NCBI GenBank assembly: GCA_016789785.1 | Contig: JAEUQE010000184.1 | Location: forward strand, 1 to 19,104 | Origin: Bryobacterales bacterium | GTDB taxonomy: Bacteria; Acidobacteriota; Terriglobia; Bryobacterales; Bryobacteraceae | Direction of reading: 5' to 3' | DNA length: 19,104 bases | Position numbers and translations under genes: made by a program | Shown: in pieces, positions 7,203-15,171 of the stretch | How positions within the stretch are numbered: position 1 is the stretch's first letter | Layout: every line of letters begins with the position of its first letter | The notes under the pieces: model-generated | Databases searched by the model: none | What the model was told of the DNA's origin: nothing | What the model saw: the letters and a program-made list of their open reading frames with translations, nothing else

Positions 7203-8105
7203 TTAGCGAGAGGTTCCGGAAATGTCGTTCTCAATCCGGAATAACGTTTTGCCGGCTGTCACAAACAGCGTTTTCCTATCAGCCCCGCCGAACGCGCAGT
7301 TGGTAATCGTATCTTCGGGTATTGGATAGAACCTGCGCAACTCGCCACTCGGCCGGAACACATGAATCCCCGGCTTGGTGTCGAGTGTCTCGCTGGTCCC
7401 CCGCCGGCGGTGCAGGCCCGCGGCCGCATACAGGTTGCCCTCGGAATCCATACACAATCCATCGGCGCTGCGCCCTGGATAGAAGTCATGAAACACGCGC
7501 ATGCCGCTCACCGAACCATCCGTTGCGAGATCGTAGGCACGGATCATCCGCGCGCCGCCTTCCGCTTGGTTCGCTTCCACGAGATACAACGTCCGGTCGT
7601 CCGGAGAAATCGATATCCCATTCGGGCGTTGAATCGCCGGCCGCTCTAACAGCCGTGTCAGCTTCCCGTCCGGATCGATACGATGCACCGTCCCGCCCGG
7701 TAAGTCAGTAAAAAAGATCCGGCCTTTGCTGTCCAGCGTGACATCGTTCGGGGCTGTAAATCGCTGCCCCCGGTATTGGTCCGCCAGCACCTCGACCTTG
7801 CCTGTCCGAAGGTCGGTGCGCGTCACCCTGGGAGGCTCCTTCTTCCCTGCCTCGCACGCGATCAGGCGCCCCTGCGCATCGAGAATCAGTCCGTTCGCGC
7901 CATTGCTGGTCTCCCGAAACACGCTCAGTGCTCCGTTGGGCGATAACTTCATGATCCGCTCGAAAGTGGTTTCCGTGAAGTACACGGTCCCATCCCTGTC
8001 CACGGTGGGACCTTCAGTAAACGCGGTAATCACCGCCACCTGCGCCTCCTGCCCTAAGACCGCGGCGCTGAGCAGCCACACACACAACCAGATGCGAAAA
8101 GCCAT
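7203..8105 (-). CDS. Secreted SMP-30/gluconolactonase-like beta-propeller
   Basis: A 300-residue protein with a clear signal peptide (MAFRIWLCVWLLSAAVLGQ) and a six-bladed-propeller pattern of the SMP-30/gluconolactonase/LRE family, which hydrolyse lactones using one divalent metal. Family metal and substrate residues fit Glu31 in FTEGPTVD, Asn120 in APNDVTLD, Asn162 in RPNGISISPD and Asp215 in SADGLCMD. Export means a periplasmic or outer role, for example on sugar lactones; the actual substrate is unknown. It is transcribed divergently from the phospholipase D gene, with 53 bp between the start codons. Leucine TTA codons occur at least three times. Confidence 0.9.
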   Translation of the reverse strand: MAFRIWLCVWLLSAAVLGQEAQVAVITAFTEGPTVDRDGTVYFTETTFERIMKLSPNGALSVFRETSNGANGLILDAQGRLIACEAGKKEPPRVTRTDLRTGKVEVLADQYRGQRFTAPNDVTLDSKGRIFFTDLPGGTVHRIDPDGKLTRLLERPAIQRPNGISISPDDRTLYLVEANQAEGGARMIRAYDLATDGSVSGMRVFHDFYPGRSADGLCMDSEGNLYAAAGLHRRRGTSETLDTKPGIHVFRPSGELRRFYPIPEDTITNCAFGGADRKTLFVTAGKTLFRIENDISGTSR

Positions 8106-8158
8106 GCGTTACGGGATACCACACTCGCGCGGCGCTATGCTGGAGTTGCCGCAACACC

Positions 8159-9616
8159 ATGAGCGAACGACCCATCCGCCGCCGCAAACGCCCACGCCAG
8201 TGGCGGCAGATCAACTTTCCCAAGCGCGGCATCTATCGCATCAGCCCGAATCCGGCGCGCCCCATCCGCCAGCGCGCGGTGGAACTGTGGGACCGCGTCC
8301 GCGCCAGCATCCGCTCCACCCTGCTGTGGCTCGCCATCGCCGCGCTTTGCTTTGTCGCAGGAGTTCCCTATCTGGCGCCCGTCGCCCTGGTGGTTGCCTT
8401 CGCGGTCTTTCTCTTCCGACCGCATCTGCAACCCCTCATCCTGCGCCTGGATGACGACTTCGGCACGGACTCGGCGGAGTTCCTCAGCACCCTTGCCGGA
8501 GTAACTGGCGTCCCCATGCTGCCCGGCAATCAGGTGCGGATTTACAACAATGGAGATGAGTTCTACCCGGCAATCCTCCATGCCGTGAGTACCGCCCAGT
8601 TCTCCATCACGATGGAACAGTACATCTTCACCACCAGCACCATCGCACGCGAGTTCGCCGAAGCCTGCGCCGCGCGCGCCCAGGCCGGCGTCAGTGTGAA
8701 GCTGCTGGTGGATGCCGTCGGCAGCGGAGCGCTCAGCGCGGAAATTATTGAAATCCTCCAAACAGCGGGTTGCGAGTTACGCTGGTTCCACCCCATCCGC
8801 TGGTACAACTTACACCGGGTCAATAACCGCACTCACCGCAAATCGATCATTGTGGACGGGCAAATCGCGTTCACCGGAGGCGCCGGCCTGGATGATCACT
8901 GGCGCGGCAATGCCCGCAATCCCCGCGAATGGCGCGATCTTCACATCCGGCTCGATGGGCCCGCCGTCACGCCGCTGCAGACCGGATTCGCACTCAACTG
9001 GCTTCTCACCACCGGCGAGGTGATCACCGGGCCGCGCTACTACCCCGTGTTCGAGCCCAATGACGGCGTGGAGGTGCAAACCGTCCTTAGTTCGCCGAAG
9101 GGCGACCTCTACACCGCGTCCGTTCTGTACCAACTCGCCATCCGCTGCGCACGGCAGTCCATTTACATTACCAACCCCTACTTCGTGCCCTCGGATCAGA
9201 CCATCGGCCTTCTGGAGGACGCGGCAGCCCGCGGTGTGGAGATCAAGGTAATCGTCGCGGGCGCGCACAACGATAGCTGGTGGGCCCGTATGAACAGCGT
9301 ACGCCTCTATGGCACCCTGCTCGGCGCCGGCGTGGAGATCTACGAGTATCAGCCATCCATGATCCATCAGAAGACCATGATTGTGGATCACATTTGGGCC
9401 ACTGTGGGAACATCGAACTTCGATGACCGCAGCTTCCGCCTCAATGAGGAGTCGAACGTTTGTTTCTACGACCCGGAACTCGTGGAACAGTTGCGGCGCA
9501 TCTTCCTTGAGGATCTCGCACGCTGCAGCCGCGTCGCCTCCGCAACCTGGCGCGCACGGGGCGTGAGGCACAGAATCGGCGAATTGGCCGCGTCGTTACT
9601 CAAGGACCAGGTGTGA
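8159..9616 (+). CDS. cls: Cardiolipin synthase-type phospholipase D
   Basis: Joins two phosphatidylglycerol molecules (or PG and PE) into cardiolipin at the membrane, by family. The 485 residues begin with a very basic segment (1-50), then two membrane helices (about 53-70 and 72-87), then two PLD domains with the catalytic HxKxxxxD motifs at His226/Lys228/Asp233 (THRKSIIVDG) and His403/Lys405/Asp410 (IHQKTMIVDH). The second is followed by TSNFDDRSF, as in bacterial cardiolipin synthases. N-terminal helices resemble ClsA; the gene neighbour resembles the ClsB setting. A GGAG at 8142-8145 is rather far from the ATG. The next gene begins 10 bp after the stop, so the two form an operon. Confidence 0.92.
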   Translation: MSERPIRRRKRPRQWRQINFPKRGIYRISPNPARPIRQRAVELWDRVRASIRSTLLWLAIAALCFVAGVPYLAPVALVVAFAVFLFRPHLQPLILRLDDDFGTDSAEFLSTLAGVTGVPMLPGNQVRIYNNGDEFYPAILHAVSTAQFSITMEQYIFTTSTIAREFAEACAARAQAGVSVKLLVDAVGSGALSAEIIEILQTAGCELRWFHPIRWYNLHRVNNRTHRKSIIVDGQIAFTGGAGLDDHWRGNARNPREWRDLHIRLDGPAVTPLQTGFALNWLLTTGEVITGPRYYPVFEPNDGVEVQTVLSSPKGDLYTASVLYQLAIRCARQSIYITNPYFVPSDQTIGLLEDAAARGVEIKVIVAGAHNDSWWARMNSVRLYGTLLGAGVEIYEYQPSMIHQKTMIVDHIWATVGTSNFDDRSFRLNEESNVCFYDPELVEQLRRIFLEDLARCSRVASATWRARGVRHRIGELAASLLKDQV

Positions 9617-9626
9617 CCAGGATTCC

Positions 9627-10346
9627 ATGAAGTATCTCCGCGTGGCGACTTACAATGTGCACAAGTGCGAGGGCATGGACGGCAGGGTCCGGCCCGACCG
9701 CATCGTCTCCGTTCTGGCGGAGATCAACGCTGATGTGGTTGCACTTCAGGAGGTACTCAGCGTACCTGGCCACCGCGACGAGTCCGACCAGGCCGCCTAC
9801 ATCGCCAGGCGCCTCGGAATGGTGCAGGTGCAAGCGCAGGCCCGGCGGCTGCGGGGCGGCGTCTACGGCAACGTGCTGCTCACACCAACTCCCGTGCGGC
9901 TCTGGCAGAACCTGGACATTACCCACTCCGGCCGCGAGGAACGAAGCGTCCTCCGTGCGGACTTACAAATTGACGGCCGCCTGCTTCATTTCTTCAATGT
10001 GCACTTAGGAACCAGCTACTTTGAACGCCGCCATCAGGCCGGTGCCCTATTTGAAGAGCGCATCCTTCACTCCCCCGACCTGCGTGGAGACCGCATCCTC
10101 CTCGGCGACCTGAATGAGTGGACCCGCGGTCTGGTCACGCGCCGCCTCACGGGGGAACTGCGCCGCATCGACCTTGAGATCCCGTTCTTCCGCCGCCGCA
10201 CCTATCCCGCGCTCCTGCCGCTGCTGCACCTCGATTACATTTACTACGAACATACTCTCCGCGCCCGCGACGCCTTCTTTCATCACAGCCGGCTGGCCCT
10301 CGTCGCATCCGATCACGTCCCGCTAGTCGCCGACTTCTCTCTATAG
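9627..10346 (+). CDS. Endonuclease/exonuclease/phosphatase (EEP) family hydrolase
   Basis: A 239-residue metal-dependent phosphoesterase of the EEP superfamily, which includes nucleases, inositol phosphatases and sphingomyelinases. The active-site ladder is complete: Asn10 and His12 in YNVHK, Glu42 in LQEV, Asn124/His126 in FNVHLG, Asp161/Asn163 in LGDLNEW, Asp203 in LDYIY and the terminal Asp229-His230 in SDHVPL. There is no signal peptide. It follows the cardiolipin synthase by 10 bp, with AGGA ahead of the ATG. In E. coli the same two families are neighbours (ybhP and clsB), which points to a phospholipid-related substrate rather than DNA repair. That is inference from context. Confidence 0.9.
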   Translation: MKYLRVATYNVHKCEGMDGRVRPDRIVSVLAEINADVVALQEVLSVPGHRDESDQAAYIARRLGMVQVQAQARRLRGGVYGNVLLTPTPVRLWQNLDITHSGREERSVLRADLQIDGRLLHFFNVHLGTSYFERRHQAGALFEERILHSPDLRGDRILLGDLNEWTRGLVTRRLTGELRRIDLEIPFFRRRTYPALLPLLHLDYIYYEHTLRARDAFFHHSRLALVASDHVPLVADFSL

Positions 10347-10482
10347 ATGCCGCATCCTCCATCCACACTCCCAACCCACTTGCGCATCTGAGATAATAGC
10401 GGTCCACGCTTCCGAAGGCTCCCCGCTGCACAGATCCGTTCTTTTCGCGGCGGCGCGCCCGGACAACAGGAGGAATCCACTG

Positions 10483-12039
10483 ATGGCGATCGTAGCTGGC
10501 GTCGACTTCGGCACACTCAGTGTCCGCGTCTCGATCTTCGATCATGAAAGGGGCAGGCTCGGCTCCGGCACGGCTTCCTATCCGCTGCAGCGTAAGCGTG
10601 AGGATCCCGACCACGCCACGCAGAGCCATGAAGATCACATGCGCGCCCTCGTCGAGGCAATGGCAGCCGCCCTTGCGGACTCCAAGGTCAACGGCAGTGA
10701 CGTGCTCGCCATCGCGCTCGATACCACCGGATCAAGCATCGTCCCCGTCGACGAGAACTTACAACCGCTCGACGATTACTACCTCTGGTGCGACCATCGC
10801 GCATGGCGGGAGGCCGCCGAAATCACCGCCAAAGCTCACGAGCTGAAACTCCCGGCGATTGACTGGTGTGGTGGCACTTACTCTTCGGAATGGGGCTTTT
10901 CGAAACTTTTACACTGGATTCGTAGTAATCCAGCCAAACGGGACCGGATGGCGACCGCGCTCGAACATTGCGACATGGTGGCGGCCGTCCTGTGCGGCGT
11001 CACCAGCCTCGGCGATCTCCCCCGCTCGGTCTGCGCCATGGGCCATAAGTGGATGTGGAACGCGGATCTCGGCGGCCTCCCGCCCGAGGACTTCCTCGCT
11101 GCTGTGGACCCTCTGTTCGCCGGCGTACGCGAAAAGATCAGCGGCCGCTATCAGCGTTCCGATGCGCTTGCGGGCCACCTCTCCGCGGAGTGGGCGGCGA
11201 GACTCGGCCTCCAGGCCGGCATCCCCGTCCCCACCGGCGCGTTCGACGCACACTGGGACGCGATCGGCGCGGGTTGCCGGCTGGGCGATGTGGTCAATGT
11301 CGTAGGCACGTCCACCTGCATGATGGCTATCAGTGACGATGCGAAGTTAGTGCCTGGCGTCTGCGGCGTGGTCAATGGGTCGATACACCCCGGCAAGAGC
11401 GGCATTGAGGCCGGGCTTTCCGCCACGGGAGACATCTTCGACGCGATTGCAAAACGCTCAGGCTCGACGGTCGCCGAGTTATCCCGGGGTCTCGACACTT
11501 ACTCCGCGGGACAAACCGGCTTACTCCGGTTCTCCTGGGACAACGGGGATCGCACCGTGCTCGTCAATCCGGAACTCAGTGGAATGACACTTGGCTGGCG
11601 GCTCACTCACACCGCTCAAGACGAGTTATTCGCGGCCATCGAAGGCACGGCCTTTCACAAGCGCATCATCCTGGAGCGCATGGCCGAATTCGGCGTGCCG
11701 GTGAGCCGCGTGATCAACGGTGGAGGAATCCCGCAGAAGAATGAAGTTTTGAATCGCGTTTACGCGAATGTTTTCGGAGTGCCGGTCCTCGTGCCGGAAG
11801 CCGAAGTAACTTCCCTTGGCTCGGCGATTTTTGCGTTTCTTGCCGCTGGTGTGTTTCGCACGGTGGAGGAGGCCCAGGACCGTCTTTGCCCGCCATTCCG
11901 CACGGTTTCGCCCGACCCAGCGAGCGCCGCGACTTATCAGGAACTCTATTCCATCTACCGCAAGCTCTACTTCGAATTCGGAGCGAGAGAGGAATTGAAG
12001 ACCCTCCGGCGGATCGCCGCCAGTGCCAACCGGAGCTGA
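10483..12039 (+). CDS. araB: Ribulokinase-like FGGY sugar kinase
   Basis: Phosphorylates L-ribulose with ATP in the L-arabinose pathway, by family. In its 518 residues are GVDFGT at 6-11, ALDTTGSSIVPVD at 78-90, DYYLWCDHRAW at 98-108, YSSEWGFSKLLHW at 133-145, the catalytic-Asp region GAFDAHWDAIG at 252-262, the GTST phosphate loop at 275-278 and INGGGIPQKN at 411-420; these are characteristic of AraB rather than xylulokinase or glycerol kinase. It is slightly shorter than typical AraB (about 550-570). The Shine-Dalgarno AGGAGG lies at 10468-10473, nine bases before the ATG. No araA, araD or araR is nearby, so the rest of the pathway must lie elsewhere. Six leucine TTA codons are present. Confidence 0.88.
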   Translation: MAIVAGVDFGTLSVRVSIFDHERGRLGSGTASYPLQRKREDPDHATQSHEDHMRALVEAMAAALADSKVNGSDVLAIALDTTGSSIVPVDENLQPLDDYYLWCDHRAWREAAEITAKAHELKLPAIDWCGGTYSSEWGFSKLLHWIRSNPAKRDRMATALEHCDMVAAVLCGVTSLGDLPRSVCAMGHKWMWNADLGGLPPEDFLAAVDPLFAGVREKISGRYQRSDALAGHLSAEWAARLGLQAGIPVPTGAFDAHWDAIGAGCRLGDVVNVVGTSTCMMAISDDAKLVPGVCGVVNGSIHPGKSGIEAGLSATGDIFDAIAKRSGSTVAELSRGLDTYSAGQTGLLRFSWDNGDRTVLVNPELSGMTLGWRLTHTAQDELFAAIEGTAFHKRIILERMAEFGVPVSRVINGGGIPQKNEVLNRVYANVFGVPVLVPEAEVTSLGSAIFAFLAAGVFRTVEEAQDRLCPPFRTVSPDPASAATYQELYSIYRKLYFEFGAREELKTLRRIAASANRS

Positions 12040-12045
12040 CAGGCA

Positions 12046-12843
12046 ATGCCACGGCTTTCCCGGCGTGAGTTTGGAGCATCCCTGCTGGCCGTGCCGGGTT
12101 CCGCCAGGCCCGCGCCCGGCCTGCGGTTGATCGCGCATCGAGGCGGTGTGGTGGATGCCACCCGTCCGGAGAACAGCGCCGCCGCCGTGGAGACAGCGAT
12201 CGCCGAGGGCTATTGGATGGTGGAGATCGATGTCCGCAGTACCCGCGACGGCGAGCCCGTCCTTTACCATGACCCGACGCTCGCCAAGTACTTCGCCGAT
12301 TCGCGCCGGGTGGAGGAACTTACATGGTCCGAGTTACGCCGGTTACGCTCCAATCCCGGCGGCAGACCGCCCCTGCACTTCGAACAGGCGTGTGCCTTGT
12401 GCGGCGGTAAGTTGCGGCTGATGCTCGATCTCAAGGCGCAATGGCAACCTTCCTTCTATCAGCGATTGCTGCGCTACATGGAGCAGAATCGGGTGCCGGA
12501 GCCCATCTGGTCGCTCGGTGGTCCCGCTGTTCGCGCCTACTTTGAGGGCAAGGTGATGGTCTCGGTAAACCGTAAGTCACTTACCGCCGCCGTGCAGGCT
12601 GGCGAGCCGGTCTCCGAGCGCTACTTCCTTTTCGAACTTGGCTCCGAACTGCGCGCCGAGTCCTTCGAACTTGCACGCAAGTGCAATGTCACCCCCGTCG
12701 CAGCCATCAATACGTTCCGCTACACGATGGCGAAACGCGACGAGTGGGAAGGGCCGAAGGAGGATGTCGCTGCGCTGCGGGCGCTGGGCGTGACGCACTA
12801 TCAGATCGATTCGCGCTACGCCCCGCTCTTTGCCGGTCGCTAA
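12046..12843 (+). CDS. Glycerophosphodiester phosphodiesterase, Tat-type N-terminus
   Basis: Hydrolyses glycerophosphodiesters to glycerol-3-phosphate and an alcohol. The 265 residues open with a twin-arginine-like LSRREFGASLLAV and then the GDPD signature: His31-Arg32 in IAHRGG, Glu42-Asn43 in RPENSAAA, Glu60/Asp62 in VEIDVR and His75 in YHDPTL. The signal segment is short, so export by Tat is probable, not certain. The start is 6 bp after the araB stop, suggesting cotranscription, though no metabolic link between ribulose and phosphodiester hydrolysis is obvious. A transported substrate containing both sugar and phosphodiester is one possibility. Confidence 0.88.
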   Translation: MPRLSRREFGASLLAVPGSARPAPGLRLIAHRGGVVDATRPENSAAAVETAIAEGYWMVEIDVRSTRDGEPVLYHDPTLAKYFADSRRVEELTWSELRRLRSNPGGRPPLHFEQACALCGGKLRLMLDLKAQWQPSFYQRLLRYMEQNRVPEPIWSLGGPAVRAYFEGKVMVSVNRKSLTAAVQAGEPVSERYFLFELGSELRAESFELARKCNVTPVAAINTFRYTMAKRDEWEGPKEDVAALRALGVTHYQIDSRYAPLFAGR

Positions 12844-12960
12844 CTTAGAGCTAACGCAGCCGCTCTGCTTAGCCCGCGATCGGCGGACTGGACGTGTACC
12901 ACGTATCGCTCGGCCAGGTGCGCGACTGTTCACTTCTGCATCGTGGCGCCGCGCACCTCA

Positions 12961-12986
12961 CGGTAGCGCAGGGCTTCAGCCTGCGC
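12961..12986 (+). repeat. REP-like hairpin unit 1
   Basis: GGTAGCGCAGG, one extra G, then CTTCA and GCCTGCGC at 12979-12986. The stem is GCGCAGGC with GCCTGCGC, with one bulged G in the left arm. The unit conforms to a consensus GGTARCGCAGRCTTCAGYCTGC shared, in reverse orientation, with the unit near 13105-13130. Short hairpin repeats of this style are dispersed between genes in acidobacterial genomes (from memory, not searched). Confidence 0.6.
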
Positions 12987-13084
12987 GCCGAGAATCGTCT
13001 CGGTGCAGGGCGAGGTGAACGAAGATGCACGGTGATCGAGCGCCCATGATCGAACCAGGGGCGCTTCGCCGTCCCCGGGCACGG

Positions 13085-13106
13085 GCCTCGACAAGAGTGT
13101 CGAGGC
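13085..13106. repeat. Perfect 9-bp hairpin
   Basis: GCCTCGACA at 13085-13093, loop AGAG, then TGTCGAGGC at 13098-13106. The stem is perfect. It abuts the second REP-like unit, so the two may belong to one composite repeat. No T-run follows; a terminator role is unlikely. Confidence 0.7.
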
Positions 13107-13130
13107 GGCAGACTGAAGTCTGCGTTACCG
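13105..13130 (-). repeat. REP-like hairpin unit 2 (inverse orientation)
   Basis: The core stem is GCAGACT (13108-13114), two-base spacer, AGTCTGC (13117-13123). Read on the minus strand it gives GGTAACGCAGACTTCAGTCT followed by GC, matching unit 1 at all but a few positions. The R/Y changes are compensated in both arms of the stem, so base pairing rather than primary sequence appears to be conserved. Confidence 0.65.
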
Positions 13131-13222
13131 TAGCGACGTACGTGCGGTTCTCGCATACGGCGGATCAACGGTAGCAGCGTTGATCCCGGCCCGCACCCAC
13201 CGGAGCCGCCCGCTGCGCGACA

Positions 13223-14542
13223 ATGGGGCAAATGCGCGGCATCAAGCGAGGATGGGTTCCGCCGGCGGTCTTCCTGGCGAGCCTTGCCATCGCGCCCTCG
13301 CAGCGCCGCCAATGGCGCAACGAATGGGCGAACGAACTCGCGGCCCGGGGACCGAAAGCCATCGGCTCGCTCCGGCGCGACATCGTCTGGCACCGGCAAC
13401 GCCACCCCTACCATCCGCTGCTGTCTTTCTTGGCGATCCCGTTCGTCCCCGAGTTACTCGCGCTGGCGCTCATCCTCGCGGCCGGTTACTCCTGGAGCCT
13501 CTACTCCAAGCCCTCCCTGCCTTACCCCGATGCGGACAGGCTGGTGCGCTTCCAGCGCGGCGGCCGCTATCTGGGCGCAGTCCAGTCCGTAGTTACGGCT
13601 AAGTTAGTGGAGCGCGCCCGCCAGTTACCGGAATTCGAGGAAATCGCCACTTACCAGGTACTTTACGGCACGCCCGCCGGGCTGCGGGCCTCGCCGAATC
13701 TGCTACCCATGACGGGTTCGCGCTTACTCAGCGGCGCGATTCCCGAGTCATCCCACGATGCGATGCTCACTTACTCCTGCTGGAAGCGCATTTTCGATGG
13801 CGACCCTGCGATCCTCGGCAGCCGTGTCACGCTTCCCGGTGGCTACTTCCGCATCACCGGCATCCTCTCGCCGGACTTCTTCTTTGTTTCGCGAGCTATC
13901 TGCTACGTCGCCGGCCCGCCGCCGCTGCCTCGCACGGCCGGCACCGTGGTTCGCCTCCGTAAGGGTGTCTCGCACCAGCAAGCACAAGCCGCACTTCGCA
14001 AGCTCTCCGCCGAGATCGAGCCGCACTGGGGACGGGACGCCTTTCGCATCTCGCCTCTCGCGCGCGACCGCCGCCTCGAACACGCCTGGTGGACCCTCGG
14101 CATCTTCGTCATCGCAACCATCGCATCCTTCGCGGTTCTCGCCTCCAAGCGCCGCCGCGGAATGCTGTTCTACACAAGCCTTGCCGCACGGCTCGGACTC
14201 ATCCTCGCGACGATGGGCCTGCTCGGCTACGCGCTCGACAATTGGGTCCAACGCGAGTTTCTCGCCGTGGTTCTCTTCCATCAATGGCTCTTTCTGCTTG
14301 CCATTGCCGTCGCCGTGATGTTCACGGTCTGGGATCATCTTCGGCGCTGCCCGCAATGCCTTTCGCGCGTCGGCATGCCGGTGTCCTTCGGCTCCTGGAG
14401 CAGCATGGTGATCGACCGCCCCGCCACTGAGTTCGTTTGTCCCAAAGGACACGGTCTGCTCTTCGTTCACGAAATCGGCCAGAAGCGCGACCGTTGGACA
14501 CCGCTCGACGCGTCATGGCGAGACCTTTTCTCCAACCGCTAA
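13223..14542 (+). CDS. ADOP/MacB-derived membrane protein with Cys-rich tail
   Basis: 439 residues. The N-terminal RRQWRNEWANELAARG and the following PYPDADRLVRFQ, ASPNLLPMTGSRLL, MLTYSCWKRIFDGDPAILGS and ITGILSPDFFF are the hallmarks of the MacB-like periplasmic domain in acidobacterial ADOP permeases. Those are normally about 800 residues with two such domains and two FtsX cores. Here a single domain (about 96-285) is framed by one N-terminal helix (about 66-94) and three C-terminal helices (about 289-370). Then comes a short tail with CPQC at 376-379 and CPKGH at 406-410, which could bind zinc. No ABC ATPase is adjacent. Function unknown; a degenerate or repurposed permease is most likely. 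Four TTA leucine codons are present. Confidence 0.75.
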   Translation: MGQMRGIKRGWVPPAVFLASLAIAPSQRRQWRNEWANELAARGPKAIGSLRRDIVWHRQRHPYHPLLSFLAIPFVPELLALALILAAGYSWSLYSKPSLPYPDADRLVRFQRGGRYLGAVQSVVTAKLVERARQLPEFEEIATYQVLYGTPAGLRASPNLLPMTGSRLLSGAIPESSHDAMLTYSCWKRIFDGDPAILGSRVTLPGGYFRITGILSPDFFFVSRAICYVAGPPPLPRTAGTVVRLRKGVSHQQAQAALRKLSAEIEPHWGRDAFRISPLARDRRLEHAWWTLGIFVIATIASFAVLASKRRRGMLFYTSLAARLGLILATMGLLGYALDNWVQREFLAVVLFHQWLFLLAIAVAVMFTVWDHLRRCPQCLSRVGMPVSFGSWSSMVIDRPATEFVCPKGHGLLFVHEIGQKRDRWTPLDASWRDLFSNR

Positions 14543-14646
14543 CACACCCGCCAGCAGCATCCACCGAAGCAGTCCCGCCCGTTGCATACTGAAGTGTAAC
14601 GGGATGCAGGCTTGCCGGACCCCACGGAACCCGGCACCTTGAAAAG

Positions 14647-15096
14647 ATGCGACGTAACCTTCTGCTGACACTCCTTCTCACGGCGGCATCGCTGTTCGGC
14701 GCCGACCCCTGGATCGGCGTCTGGAAGATGGACCTTTCGAAGTCGAAGTTTCCAGGCCCGCCGCCGCGCGACGTCATCCTCACCTACGAAGCGCGGGAAA
14801 AAGGCTTCCACTTCACATCCGCGGGCAAACTGCAGGACGGCACTCCGTACTCCTACTCGTTCACTGGTGCGGCCGACGGCAAGGAGTACAAAGTGGAAAA
14901 CCATCCCGCCTACGAGACCGCCATGGCGAAAGCGGCCAATGGCGTGCTGGAAGTGGAGTACCGGCGCGCGGGTTCGGCCCTTGTGTCGCACAAATCGGAG
15001 TTCAAGGAGAACGGCACTGTCATGATCACCACCACAGTGTGGTCCAATCCGAACGGTGAGCCGTTCACCACGGTCGCGCACTTCGACAAACAATAG
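14647..15096 (+). CDS. Small secreted protein, lipocalin-like family of Acidobacteriota
   Basis: 149 residues: signal peptide MRRNLLLTLLLTAASLFGA with an AxA-like end, then DPWIGVWKMDLSKSKFPGPP, an opening I associate with secreted acidobacterial proteins present in several copies per genome. The remainder is a run of beta-strand-like segments (DVILTYEARE, FHFTSAGKL, SYSFTGAAD, LEVEYRRAG, VMITTTVWS), fitting a small beta-barrel that may bind a hydrophobic ligand. No catalytic motif is visible. It is monocistronic or the first of a group; the next gene has its own candidate promoter. Confidence 0.8.
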   Translation: MRRNLLLTLLLTAASLFGADPWIGVWKMDLSKSKFPGPPPRDVILTYEAREKGFHFTSAGKLQDGTPYSYSFTGAADGKEYKVENHPAYETAMAKAANGVLEVEYRRAGSALVSHKSEFKENGTVMITTTVWSNPNGEPFTTVAHFDKQ

Positions 15097-15125
15097 GGCA
15101 AATGGCCGACCTCGTATACCTGGGG

Positions 15126-15154
15126 GTGAAACTGAGACCAATCCCGTGGATAAT
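15126..15154 (+). promoter_or_regulatory. Candidate sigma-70-type promoter of the SurA-like gene
   Basis: GTGAAA at 15126-15131 (4 of 6 against TTGACA), 17-bp spacer, GATAAT at 15149-15154 (5 of 6 against TATAAT). The predicted start would fall near 15161, about 11 bases before the ATG, leaving a very short leader containing GAGAG at 15164-15168. Plausible but unproven. Confidence 0.35.
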
Positions 15155-15171
15155 AGGAGTGTAGAGAGACT

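Larger units (their letters stand above)
12844..13222. other. Intergenic region rich in hairpin repeats
   Basis: About 380 bp with no convincing gene; open frames on either strand are low-quality. It holds the two REP-like units and the GCCTCGACA hairpin listed separately. After the glycerophosphodiesterase stop no strong terminator with a T-run was seen. No clear promoter for the following membrane protein was identified. Confidence 0.5.

Noticed and set aside
10369..10397. GATAAT at 10392-10397 upstream of araB as a -10 element
   Set aside because: No acceptable -35 at 16-18 bp (TCCCAA or CTCCCA). It may still be a promoter for a different sigma factor, but there is no support.
12869..13414. 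Minus-strand open frame of 181 codons over the REP-like region
   Set aside because: It reads through the hairpin repeats and the start of the ADOP-derived gene, with no domain and Arg/Pro-rich composition.
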